IMG/VR virus record: IMGVR_UViG_3300020421_000099
Coordinates: 1 to 28,853 of that record
Source of the DNA: a virus
Strand: one strand, 5' to 3'
Length of the DNA stretch: 28,853 bases
Each line of letters starts with the position of its first letter. Positions within the stretch are counted from its first letter, which is position 1. A model generated the notes under the pieces. It had not been told where the DNA came from and searched no databases. It saw only the letters and a program-made list of their open reading frames with translations. A program made the translations under genes and the position numbers. Below are positions 1 through 9,200 of this stretch, in pieces.

Positions 1-470
1 ACACAATCTGCCATTTCCTTCCAAACTGCTTCTGCACGTCCTTCAGCAACTAGCTGATATGCAGCAAGAGCAGCAGGGTCTTCTGATGCTTCATACTTCT
101 CAAGAAGTGATGCACCTTTTGCCTGTGGCTTGTCAGCTTCAGCAGCAAAAGCAGCAGCAACATCTAATGGGCCACCAGTGATGTGCTCGATAACTTCCTT
201 AACCATACGGAAGTGCTTTGCTTCGTCTAAAGCTTGCTTACTTAGTAGTTCTAAGTCTTTTACGTCTGTAGAAGGATCTGCGGATGCAACTTGACCAGCG
301 ATAGCATACATGTTCTGAGCTTCGTTGACCATACGTCCACGGAAGTGCTCGACTAGATACTCATCACTTGGGCTAGAAGCGAAGAAACGACGAACGTTTG
401 AGCGTGATGCTGCAAACAACTCACTGTTTCCTTCCTTGATCTTCTTGACGAAATCTGTTCCAGAAAGCAT
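1..470 (-). CDS. Ferritin-like di-iron protein, 3' end cut off by window edge
   Basis: The gene starts with ATG at 470 and stays open for 156 codons to the window edge, so its stop is not visible. The protein is helical and rich in Ala, Glu and Lys. It shows the layout of a ferritin-like four-helix bundle: a first helix with an NEAQ motif (about residues 53-56), a second with DEAKH, an ExxH signature (about 86-90), and a third with a Glu-rich segment ending in EGRAEAVWKEM. These Glu and His residues are the usual di-iron ligands; the last helix would lie beyond the window. A GGA lies about 8 bases before the ATG, and a CTAAATA late motif lies about 24 bases upstream, so expression is probably late. 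The exact family is not recognised. Iron storage, oxygenase or rubrerythrin-type peroxidase activity are all possible. The fold is fairly likely; the function is open. Confidence 0.75.
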   Translation of the reverse strand, partial: MLSGTDFVKKIKEGNSELFAASRSNVRRFFASSPSDEYLVEHFRGRMVNEAQNMYAIAGQVASADPSTDVKDLELLSKQALDEAKHFRMVKEVIEHITGGPLDVAAAFAAEADKPQAKGASLLEKYEASEDPAALAAYQLVAEGRAEAVWKEMADC

Positions 471-492
471 TTTAAATTTCCTATCTACAGTT

Positions 493-993
493 TTATTTAG
501 TAAAGATGAAAAAATATCTAAGATGTCCCTGCTTAGTATACTCGGTTTCAATACATTTTATATTATAATTGAATTTCTCAGCAACATTATGAATCTTATC
601 TATTGACCATGGATACCATTCAATGTCTCCATAGTCTGCCCAGTCATGTGGTATACCAGGATTCACTCTGAAGATTGCTTCTTTCCTCCATAAGACATGA
701 AGTTTCTCTAGTTGATAATCAACATCTCCAAAGTTTATAGAACCTAGACATAAAGCTATTTCAAATGGTGTTGAGATATACTCTTCAACTGATACCTTTA
801 TATCAGCAGCATCATTATAGGGATCTATTCCAATAAGATTTTTTATCTTTCCTTTGAATCTATTGTACCCACACCCAACATCTAAGACACTAGAAGGCTC
901 TTGAGCATTAACATAATCGACCAACTGATAGCCAGAATGCTCAAGAGATTCAAAATTTTGATCTTTCCAAATCCCACTAAAGTAGGACTGCAT
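493..993 (-). CDS. Class I SAM-dependent methyltransferase-like protein
   Basis: This 166-residue protein carries the glycine-rich SAM-binding motif I, VLDVGCG, at residues 36-42. It is followed by GIDP at 55-58, where the acidic residue at the end of strand beta2 normally binds the ribose of SAM. A weaker motif IV-like stretch (ALCLGSINFGD, about 80-90) follows. It is shorter than typical class I enzymes (about 200-250 residues), so it is a minimal Rossmann fold with little substrate-recognition sequence. The substrate cannot be read from the sequence. The ATG overlaps the stop of the preceding 62-residue gene (TAATG), suggesting translational coupling. The gene sits downstream of tail-fibre-like genes, so virion-protein or glycan methylation is conceivable, but this is inference from position. 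Confidence 0.8.
   Translation of the reverse strand: MQSYFSGIWKDQNFESLEHSGYQLVDYVNAQEPSSVLDVGCGYNRFKGKIKNLIGIDPYNDAADIKVSVEEYISTPFEIALCLGSINFGDVDYQLEKLHVLWRKEAIFRVNPGIPHDWADYGDIEWYPWSIDKIHNVAEKFNYNIKCIETEYTKQGHLRYFFIFTK
494..500 (-). promoter_or_regulatory. T4-like late promoter motif (CTAAATA)
   Basis: On the minus strand this reads CTAAATAAAA, close to the T4 late promoter box TATAAATA with C at the first position. It lies 24 bases before the ATG of the ferritin-like gene and overlaps the TAA stop of the methyltransferase gene. Its use is inferred from motif and position only. Confidence 0.6.
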
Positions 994-1181
994 TATTCAG
1001 GTTGACTTTCTGCAGGTGGTTCTTCTACCTGACCACCATCTACTTTTGGTGGATTAGTAAATGCTTCTAATTGCTTTGTTAATGAAATAATTTTCGCTTC
1101 AAATGCTATATTCTGTGTAAGAAGACCGTTGATCTTACTCTGATAAACTTGTAATAAGGCATTTACTTCTTCAGCGTTCAT
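993..1181 (-). CDS. Small coiled-coil protein of unknown function
   Basis: The 62-residue product has an N-terminal helical segment (about 1-40) with heptad-like Leu, Ile and Val spacing. A Pro/Glu-rich acidic tail (about 43-62) follows, containing PPKVDGG and EEPPAE. It has no signal peptide or membrane segment. The gene begins 29 bases after the stop of the tail-fibre-like gene and ends in a TAATG overlap with the methyltransferase, so it is probably cotranscribed with both. The size and shape suggest a small assembly or adaptor protein. The function is not recognised. Confidence 0.7.
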   Translation of the reverse strand: MNAEEVNALLQVYQSKINGLLTQNIAFEAKIISLTKQLEAFTNPPKVDGGQVEEPPAESQPE

Positions 1182-1210
1182 GACAATGTTTCTAAACTAT
1201 CTTATATATG

Positions 1211-2179
1211 CTAGAACGATCCACCGTCTATGGTTATATTTTCGAGTGAACGGGTAGTTCCCGAACATGAAATTACTTGTGTTGCACCTGCACAGTCATT
1301 CAGGTATAGAGATCCAATCTCTAAAGCACCCCATGCACTGACTGTTAGAACACTAGAACTTTCAGATACTTCAGATCCAATAGCAATTCTACCTGTTGAG
1401 TCATCCCAGAATACAGCAGCTTTCTTAGCAGTACCACTGAAGTAATTCATTATAAGACCAACGTCCTTGTTGGTATCACTAGTCAATGCAGAACCATCTA
1501 CAACCTGTAGTTCAAGAAGAACGTCTTCTACAGTTGTATTGACAGTATTGATCTGGGTAACAGAACCACTGATAGTTAGATTACCACCAACAGATAGGTT
1601 ACCTGTAGTATTCTGGTTACCAGTAACAGTTAGTTGTGATCCATCAAAAGCAAGGTTTGCATTATCTTCTAATTCTCCACCAGTACCAGCAAGTACAACT
1701 CTACCTGAAGTAAGATCACTTACTTTAGCAGATGCCATGGTTGTAATACCAGTGACAATAGCATTTGTTGATTTTAGAAATGTAACTGTACCTACACCTG
1801 CTACATTTACAGATGATGCTGCCTGACCTGGTGCTGTATCGAATGAAAGATTACCAGAACCATCACTCTTTATAAATCCACCATTGATAGCAGCCGCTGG
1901 CATTACATAGTCTTGATCACTACCCAATGTTGCAGGTGCTTTTATTGTTATTGCATTTGCTCCATTATCTCTTGCTTCTACAAGTTTTACTCCAGACGCT
2001 GCTGTAGCACTACCTTCTTCCCAAAATCTTCCTGAACCTATAAACTTATTATTACTTGTCGTAGAGTCTATACCAACATATAAATCAAATTTATCTGAGG
2101 TAAAACCTGGTTCTCCAGCTTGTAACCCAGGCAGACTAGCAAGGTTACCTCTTTTAAATTGTAAGACTGGATTCGCCAT
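1211..2179 (-). CDS. Tail-fibre-like virion protein with Mtd-like N-terminus
   Basis: This 322-residue protein opens with LQFKRGN, a short spacer and LPGLQAGEPGFTSD (about 6-29). This is the L-x-x-(K/R)-R-G ... L-x-x-GE-x-G pattern of the N-terminal attachment domain shared by the Bordetella phage tropism determinant Mtd and many marine phage fibre proteins. A Gly/Ala/Thr/Ser-rich fibrous region follows. It includes a GNLSVGGNLTISGSVTQINT segment (about 190-210) typical of trimeric beta-helical fibre shafts. A more globular C-terminal part then ends in DGGSF. A CTAAATA late motif and an AAGGA ribosome site precede the ATG. The likely role is a virion appendage involved in host contact or baseplate decoration. 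Whether it binds the receptor is unknown. Confidence 0.8.
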   Translation of the reverse strand: MANPVLQFKRGNLASLPGLQAGEPGFTSDKFDLYVGIDSTTSNNKFIGSGRFWEEGSATAASGVKLVEARDNGANAITIKAPATLGSDQDYVMPAAAINGGFIKSDGSGNLSFDTAPGQAASSVNVAGVGTVTFLKSTNAIVTGITTMASAKVSDLTSGRVVLAGTGGELEDNANLAFDGSQLTVTGNQNTTGNLSVGGNLTISGSVTQINTVNTTVEDVLLELQVVDGSALTSDTNKDVGLIMNYFSGTAKKAAVFWDDSTGRIAIGSEVSESSSVLTVSAWGALEIGSLYLNDCAGATQVISCSGTTRSLENITIDGGSF

Positions 2180-2201
2180 TTTTTAAAACTTTCCTTCTTA
2201 G

Positions 2202-2208
2202 TATTTAG
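2202..2208 (-). promoter_or_regulatory. T4-like late promoter motif (CTAAATA)
   Basis: The minus strand reads CTAAATACTAAGAAGGA, which places a late-type box 23 bases before the ATG of the tail-fibre-like gene, with an AAGGA ribosome site between. It lies just after the stop codon of the 145-residue gene. Assignment is by motif and position. Confidence 0.6.
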
Positions 2209-2211
2209 ATT

Positions 2212-2649
2212 TTATGCCCAAGTGCCGCCATCAAGGTCAATTTTATTATCTAAGGCAGTGTCAAGTTCAGTAACTAAATTGTTTATTACTGAAGTACTAA
2301 AACCTGTTGGACCCGATACAGACCCCGCTGCTGAATCTACAATAGCGTCAGGACTTATAAAGACAAAATTATCAGCACTGGCATCATAGGTTAGAACAAA
2401 ATGAGTTCCGATACCTGCTCCGAGAGATGTTGAGATAACATCGCTAATTTCTCTTAGATTTGCCACTTCGTCTATTCCTAATCCAGGGGTGAATATGCTT
2501 TTTACTTCGTTTTCTATTACGAAGTAATCAGGAGATAATGTAACATTTACATCATCATCGTCAACAGAAAGAGTAGTAAACTTTACAGATGGTTGACCAT
2601 CTAAATTAGAATCTGCTCCTGATGAAGATAGACTAACGAGATCAGCCAT
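2212..2649 (-). CDS. Small tail-associated protein, conserved-type, function unknown
   Basis: The 145-residue acidic product is rich in Asp, Ser, Val and Thr, lacks Cys, and has no signal peptide or membrane segment. An Asp run (SVDDDDVNV, about 28-36) and a Ser/Gly/Ala-rich middle are typical of phage beta-structured appendage proteins. The last segment (about 122-145) is helical and ends in KIDLDGGTWA, very like the DGGSF end of the next gene. That suggests a shared terminal docking or trimerisation feature. The ATG lies one base after the stop of the preceding gene (TGATATG), so the pair is likely coupled. I call it a virion or tail-fibre accessory protein from context only. Confidence 0.7.
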   Translation of the reverse strand: MADLVSLSSSGADSNLDGQPSVKFTTLSVDDDDVNVTLSPDYFVIENEVKSIFTPGLGIDEVANLREISDVISTSLGAGIGTHFVLTYDASADNFVFISPDAIVDSAAGSVSGPTGFSTSVINNLVTELDTALDNKIDLDGGTWA

Positions 2650-2650
2650 A

Positions 2651-2992
2651 TCATACTGCTAACGAAGAATTTACTAGTGCTTGACCAGCAAAAATTTTGG
2701 TCTTTGAACCATTATTTAAGTTGGTGATAATAACATCATACTCGTATCTACCAGCAGTAATGATACCAGTCTGTGTGTCAGTCAATGATATTGTTAGGTT
2801 TCCTTGAGTTGCATCATTACCATAAGTAGCAGCAAATCCAACATAACCAGAAGCCTCCGCATGTTTTCTCATTTTTGCTGAGAAACTATAAGGAGTTAAA
2901 TTCAAAACTGAGGAATCTTTTTTCTTTACAGTGAATGTAGAAGAAAAATCTGTTCCCTTTTCAATTTGTATATTTACTGATGGTACTGCCAT
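2651..2992 (-). CDS. BppU-like N-terminal-domain tail protein
   Basis: The 113-residue protein contains an IEKGTDFSSTFTVKKKDSS stretch, then LTPYSFSAKMRKHAE (about 10-46). This matches the 'G-x-(D/T)-F-x-x-x-(F/V) ... DLTGYt-x-x-a-x-(I/M)-R' pattern of small beta-sandwich domains found at the N-terminus of BppU-type upper baseplate proteins and many marine phage tail proteins. The second half alternates beta strands and ends in AGQALVNSSLAV. Here the domain stands alone rather than being fused to a fibre, so it could be an adaptor. An AGG lies 6 bases before the ATG, and an ATAAATA late motif lies 22 bases upstream. Assignment rests on pattern recognition of a weakly conserved fold. Confidence 0.7.
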   Translation of the reverse strand: MAVPSVNIQIEKGTDFSSTFTVKKKDSSVLNLTPYSFSAKMRKHAEASGYVGFAATYGNDATQGNLTISLTDTQTGIITAGRYEYDVIITNLNNGSKTKIFAGQALVNSSLAV

Positions 2993-3012
2993 GTAAACCT
3001 AGTTCAGTATTT

Positions 3013-3222
3013 CTATTTATTTTGTTTAAGTATTAACTGTTTCAAAATCTCAATTTCACTCTTCAATTCATCTAATTCATACTTTTGTTTCAAGCGAGAA
3101 TCTCTATCGTTCATATAACGATCATACTCTCGTTTGTCTGTATTCACTATCGCAGTCGTCTTCAGATCCCTCTCTAAGGATCTGAAGTTCTCTACTTTTG
3201 CTCTCTTTGATCGGGAATGCAT
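3013..3222 (-). CDS. Small coiled-coil phage protein (conserved T4-like type)
   Basis: The 69-residue product starts with a basic segment (HSRSKRAKV), followed by FRSLERD and a central TTAIVNTDKREYDRYM. It ends in a charged helix (about 45-69) with heptad-like Leu and Ile residues. The 'basic N-terminus, LxRD, AIxNTD, Y, coiled coil' layout is one I recognise from small proteins of T4-like marine phages that have no assigned role. The ATG at 3222 is the first in frame after a TAG, with only a weak GGA upstream. Its first 101 bases overlap, in another frame, a 48-residue reading frame that is TAATG-coupled to the giant gene upstream. A virion assembly role is inferred from context. Confidence 0.72.
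   Translation of the reverse strand: MHSRSKRAKVENFRSLERDLKTTAIVNTDKREYDRYMNDRDSRLKQKYELDELKSEIEILKQLILKQNK
3014..3020 (-). promoter_or_regulatory. T4-like late promoter motif (ATAAATA)
   Basis: The minus strand reads AAAATAAATAGAAATAC, a near-consensus T4 late box about 22 bases before the ATG of the 113-residue gene. The box overlaps the TAG stop of the 69-residue coiled-coil gene. Confidence 0.6.
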
Positions 3223-3268
3223 CGTCTAAAGTTCCATCGAGTACTTCGGCTAATAACCACCAAGCCAT
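3122..3268 (-). CDS. Possible 48-residue protein overlapping the coiled-coil gene
   Basis: This short frame opens with an ATG that overlaps the TAA stop of the 2360-residue gene as TAATG, the same junction used by at least four other gene pairs here. The product begins MAWWLLAEVLDGTLDDAF, then becomes charged and ends with RQTRV. The Trp pair and hydrophobic start followed by an acidic tail look unlike random frame noise, but are not diagnostic. Two thirds of it lies over the start of the 69-residue gene in a different frame, so at least part of its composition is dictated by that gene. It could be a real small protein. It could also be a leader whose translation carries ribosomes to the ATG at 3222, which otherwise has a weak ribosome site. 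Confidence 0.45.
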   Translation of the reverse strand: MAWWLLAEVLDGTLDDAFPIKESKSRELQILREGSEDDCDSEYRQTRV

Positions 3269-6200
3269 TATGCTACTGCTATTGCCCTGAAGTCTAGCAG
3301 TTCAGGATCTTGTGCCTGGTTAGTTGAAGAAATATCAATCTTTATTTGGAATCCAGTAAACTGTGGTAGGTCATCAACACCAAATTCATATTCAACGAAT
3401 TGATCTTCTAGACTTGCATTAATCTTTCTATCAGATCTACCACTATTATTCTTCTCATTGATAACATCACCTGATGCATCTAGGTTATCATAACCTGGGA
3501 ATAATGAGAATACCTTATCTATCTCATCACTATCAGCTCTATAGAGTCTATAAAGAACTCTGATGTCTGCTGATGGTGGTCTAAATGCAGCAAATAATAC
3601 TTTCAAAGCAGTTGAAGGAGTTTCTAACCTAATAACCTTAGTTAGATATATGTTATCATGTGGATCATCTAAAGTATTTGCTCTTCTATCAGTAATGAAA
3701 TCGGCAATAGGAGAATTAACTCTTGCAGACTCTGTAATAACAGAACTCCTGAATACATCAACAACAGGTGATACGTTAGTATTGAGAGTTGACAACTGCA
3801 ATTCTATAGTGAATGACTTACCACCAGGAAGTGCAGTCATCTTAGATGTCTCATTATCATAAGAACAAACCATCTGAGGTTTCAAGAATCGTGTTTTTCC
3901 AGCAAGTGAAATACTTTGGAATCCCTTGTCAACAAATGAAGTTTCATTTCCACCAATACTTGTAGCAGAAGTAGTTCTTACTGAAGCATTGATATTGGTT
4001 TTTTCTGGAATTTGATGAGTGATATTTGGAATAATTGTCTCAAACTGAATATTCTTAGTTCCTCTACCTCTATTTCCACCACCATGCTTATCCTTATTGA
4101 AGGATGCACTACCAGTAAGTTCAACATGATACGAATCCAATGTCACCTTATCAACAATTGTATTACCAACATTGACCAAACTATGAGATGTATTGATCTT
4201 TCTTAGTGATACACCAGATAACTCATACTTCTGTATAGGAGTATCTATCTCATAACTTCTAGCAATAGTAGAATCTTGAGATCTTGTTATACCAGAAAGG
4301 TTATTTGTTCCGACTGTAGTGTACTTGATTACCTCCTCACCAATTAGAGCATATCCAGGATTACTGTTGTTTACTTGAGCACCTTCAAACCAGTTGAATC
4401 CTGTACTACTTGCAACACTTACAGTGCTAGTAAGACTTGCAGCATAACCAACGGTTAGTTTTGTAGGTACAGAATCTCCACTAAGACCTGTCAATGATAC
4501 AGTATTGTTAGCAGCATGGAGTCCATGATTAGGATGAGTAACCTTGAAATGCTTACCATCATATTGATCTGAATTTACAGTAACAGTAGCAGGTGTGATG
4601 TTAGCAAGAGTTACACCATATCCTAATGTAGAATTATAATACTGTATTAGATTTGTGGTATTGAAGTTAGTTTCACTACAACTAGTAAGTACCAATGCAT
4701 TAGTACCAGTAGTAACACCAACTGTTAGAACTAAATCTTTTCCAAGTCCTTTCGTACCAAGTGCAGCAGTGATAGTATCACCTACCTGATATCCTTGACC
4801 TGTCTGAACACCCTTGACAGTTGCTCCAGTTATAGCACCTGACGATACTGTAACGACACCAACAGCACCAGATCCTTTACCAGTTACACTAGTAAAGCTT
4901 ACTGTACTATAAGTAGCATCTTCATATCCACTACCAGCATTGGTTACGGATAATGTATTAGCAGCAGTACCAAGGTGTGCTAATTTCTCAGCAACAATAC
5001 CATCAGCACCAGCATTTGAAACTTGTTGGATCTTAGATCCAATATGTACAACAGCACCAGAAGCACCAACAACAGATGAAGTTAGACCTACAGTTACTCT
5101 CTTACCAAATGTTTCTATTGGATTTTCAGGTAACTTATTCCTTGTTCCCCACTCACTAAGTTGTGGATTATACATCCTCAAAGTACCAGGATCACTAACG
5201 AATTCTGCCTTATATGCAGTATACTTCATGTCCTCAAGTTGTGAGGCAGTCCATGTAGACTTTGTTTGACCTTTGAATAAAGATCCAACAGCAGGTTGTT
5301 GAGAAACAATAACTTGCCCTAATTCAGATAAGTTAGCAGTTGCTATCTCAGTTTCACCCATCTGAGATATCCAAAGTTGATAATCAGATGTATTAGAGTC
5401 TAGTACAAATGCATACTCACCTGTGGGTAAGTAAACTGGTGAATCAAAAGTAAACTTGGTTGGTACTGTAGCATCCGTAGATGTAAAGACCTGATCTGGG
5501 TTCAAGGTAACTTTACCATTCCTAGCAACACTCTGAGAAGGATATCCATTTACTACCTCTACAACAGCTAAGTCAATAGGAATAGTATTAGATTTATTCA
5601 TGAAGTAAACTTCAATAGAAGTTAGGAAGATACCAGGATCCTCATCAACAAAGAAACTTTGTGCTAATGGATCACCATGATCATCATCATTATTCCTTGG
5701 TTGAGGACGAGGTGTATTTGTAATATTGGTTATATTATTTGTAATATTGGTTATATTGAATACTTGTGGTGGTGGGAATACTGGAAGTGTCCTTTCTAAG
5801 GTTAGTTCAGTAATCTCTTCACCTTCAGAGAAATGATCCGCAGCAGCACGAGAGTAGTTCAATCCAGGAATAGTATCCTGTGGTCTTATACTAGAAAGAC
5901 GTGCAGTGTTAGTACCATTGTTGAATGAATCACCTGGGATATAGTAAGATCCAATAACAGCACCTAAATCATCTGTAATCAACCTAAGATCACTAATTAC
6001 TGCCTCAGCACCACTTTCTTCACCAACCAGTCTCATTCCAACACTTGCAAATCCAAAGAAGTTTGCATCTGATTTTTGATTCAATGATGCAGTATCAATG
6101 TTAAGAACAGTTGTTGTTTCTGAATATGCTGAAGATAAACCAACATTAGGTGAATATGGGTTATTGGTAAATGTTATAGTAGGAGTATTATAAGGACCAT

Positions 6201-9200
6201 CCTTGTGGTTAGGTGATGCTAATCTAAATCTTAGATCAGAACCTTGACTCACATTCTGTGTCGATACTGATAATCCTCTTACTGTCTCACCAGTTCTGAA
6301 TGCACCTTGAATAGGTGTAACTTCTAATAGTTTAGGTATAGTGTAAATATTATTTTCTATCATATCTGTACCAGCAAACCAGTTATAATGGTTTGTTCCT
6401 GGTTTTAGTTTTGTACCTACAAACTGAATATTCTGTTCCCTCATATTGGGGATAGGATCAGTTGTAATAATAATATCGTTATTGAATCCTATTCCATCAT
6501 CTTCTGTTTGGAAGACTCTTTCTGTGAAGACATCAGACTCAGGATTCAAAGTTAGATTACCTCTCCAACTTCTGAAAGCATATGGGTTTACACTTTCAAC
6601 CCTAGTAGCAAAGGGTTGTTGGAAATCCTCAACTTCACTATAATCTAGAGTTACAAGGTCACCAGTTTTCTTGATATTTGTTGATCCTAAATCAGTAGCA
6701 AATCTTGGGTCTACAGTTAAATCTGGAGTACCATTTGTACCTACAATAGAATCAGATCCAACTAATAAATCAATACTATCAACATATCTTCTAGAAATTA
6801 ATTTACCATCACTAAGATCATACTTCAAGAATGGTACAGACTTATCTGCAACATCAAAAGTATCGAATGGATCTACAACAAAACCATTCTTGAATCTATC
6901 AAGACCTGTAGTTGAATCGGTAATAACTAAACTTTCAGTCTTAGATTCTAACAATGAAAGTGAAGTAGTTTCTTCTAGATTCTCAATGCGATCTTCTAGT
7001 CTACCAATATCCTTCATCGTATAACGCTTATTAGCACGGAAGGTAATTGTTACATCCTTCTTAGGATTGTAAACATATGGTTTATACTCAATCTTAGCAA
7101 TCTCAAAAGATTCACCAAGTGTTTCAGGTTCTACTGGTCTAACAGCAGGAACACCTTTTTGGAATGACCATGTAGAATCTTTATTCAAGAATAACCTATC
7201 AATTCTTCCAAGATAGTGTTTATAATCAAACTGAATATTCTCATCAGATACTAATACAGTAGCAGATTGACCAGCAGCACTAAAGTCTCTTGAATCGAAT
7301 TCGAAAGGTGATCTACTACCAGAATAAGGAGCAACTCTAGGTCTTAGGTCAATAACATCTGTATTCCTAACATTATCGAGAGCAGGAACAGTATCATAAT
7401 TAGCTTTATCGTAACTATTGACTGTTAGTATGTCACCAGAATCTTCTGAATTTATTGTATAATAATCATAGTAAACCTTTAATCTTCCTTGTGGTTCTGG
7501 GAAATTTTGTTTTCTAACCAAACGACCAAAGTCATAATACTCTTCTCTCTGCCCAGAATCTAAAATAAAGTTATTTCTTATATTTGGATCACCAGAATCT
7601 ACGTTAGATAGAACTGCTCTAACTCCACTTTCTTCGAAAGTTACCTCTTCATTATCTGAGAAAAGATTACTATTCTTGAAAAGAACATCAATCTTAGTTG
7701 TACCACTTCTAGCAAGAACTAAAGCAGCTGCACCAGAACTTTGACCAACACCAACCTCACCTAATATAATATCACTGTTATTGCCATTAGGACCATTGAA
7801 AGATCCAAGAGTAAGTGATGGAACAGATGGTTCAGCATTACCTGAAGATTCAAATACAGCAGTAACTCCTACCACATCAGGAACATTAAGAGAAATTTCT
7901 CTATCCTGAACACGTCTACCATACACATCACTAGGTGTAAGACCGTCTGATATAGAAGTACTTACACCAGAATATGAACGATTAGATCCAGTTATATTAA
8001 GAATTGCTTGTCTTACAAGAGTCTTTTGTTTAGACTTAACCTTAGCTTTCTGCTGTGTACTATGTACAACTACGTTATTTGATTGTGATGCAGTAAGACC
8101 TGAAATAGTAACTCCCTTACCACCACTAGTCAAAACAACCTGATCAGAAGTTAGTGTTTCAACAGCACCAGTTGTATATACAACTGTATATCTCTCTTCA
8201 TCGAATGGAGCATAGACATAATCAGTTCCTGTCAAAGATGGAAGATCCATTTGACCTGAACCATCAGTACTTTGTCCAGTACTTTCTACTCTAACCTGCA
8301 TTATAGAATCAGTTAGATCAATAGATTCTATATTTGTATCAGGTAATTCTGCATATAGGAATCCATTGTTAGATGATCTTATCTTAGATGAAAGAATCTT
8401 TAAATCACTAACAGTTGTAGTTGAAGATGGTAATGCCTTATGACATACGTTAGAAATAGTGGCTGGAGCAGCAACTAGAGTTATATTATTATTTGCAGCA
8501 CTAACAGCACTTACTTTGTTGTAAGTAACATCTGTTACACCACCACGCTTATATGCAACTATATCCCCAATCTTGAAACTTTTTACCCATCCAGCTCTAC
8601 CACTAGTAACAACACCACCACTGGTTATACTGAATGAACGTCCACTAAATTCTTTCTTAGTTTCTAAAACTACGTCTGCAGCAAATGTTCTACTAGCAGC
8701 AGTAGATCTAACTGCCTTTACATCACTGAGATCATACTCAGTAACAGCAGTAATTACTCTACCATCTTCAGTACCATTAATGATAATTTGCTCATCAACT
8801 ATAAACTGACCAGATACCTGGTTTAGGGTTATTCCTGTTGAGCTTGATACTGCAGATCTTAGATAACCTCTAGCACCACTTCTGCTACCTTCAATAACAG
8901 CAGGTAATGCAATAGTATGTGCTTGATTGACAGTCAACTGAGTGTCTGTCTGAATGTCCATAAGGAACAATTCCCATACACTAGAAGCATCTACATACCC
9001 TGCATTCTGTAACTTATAATCATATACCCTTGCACGACCTATAGAAGACCCTGAGGCAGTCGATTTAGTACTACCTAGTCTTTCACTACGTAAGTCAACA
9101 TAGTCCGATGTAGCAGCAGAAAGCTTGATCTGAGCAGCATTTAGGACATTATTCAACCTTATTTTATTACCTGCTTGGAAAGGAACTACTGAACTTTCTA

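Noticed and set aside
1182-1210. AT-rich TATATAAGATAG stretch as a possible promoter for the 62-residue gene
   Set aside because: No good -35 partner and no CTAAATA or ATAAATA box. The gene is more simply cotranscribed with the fibre-like gene.
1230-1826. Plus-strand open frames opposite the tail-fibre-like gene
   Set aside because: Composition mirrors the Thr/Ser/Val-rich minus-strand gene, and no ribosome site or late or sigma70-like box is present on the plus strand.
5716-5757. CRISPR-like or regulatory repeat
   Set aside because: Only two directly adjacent units without spacers, in codon phase within a structural gene; this is a protein-level repeat.
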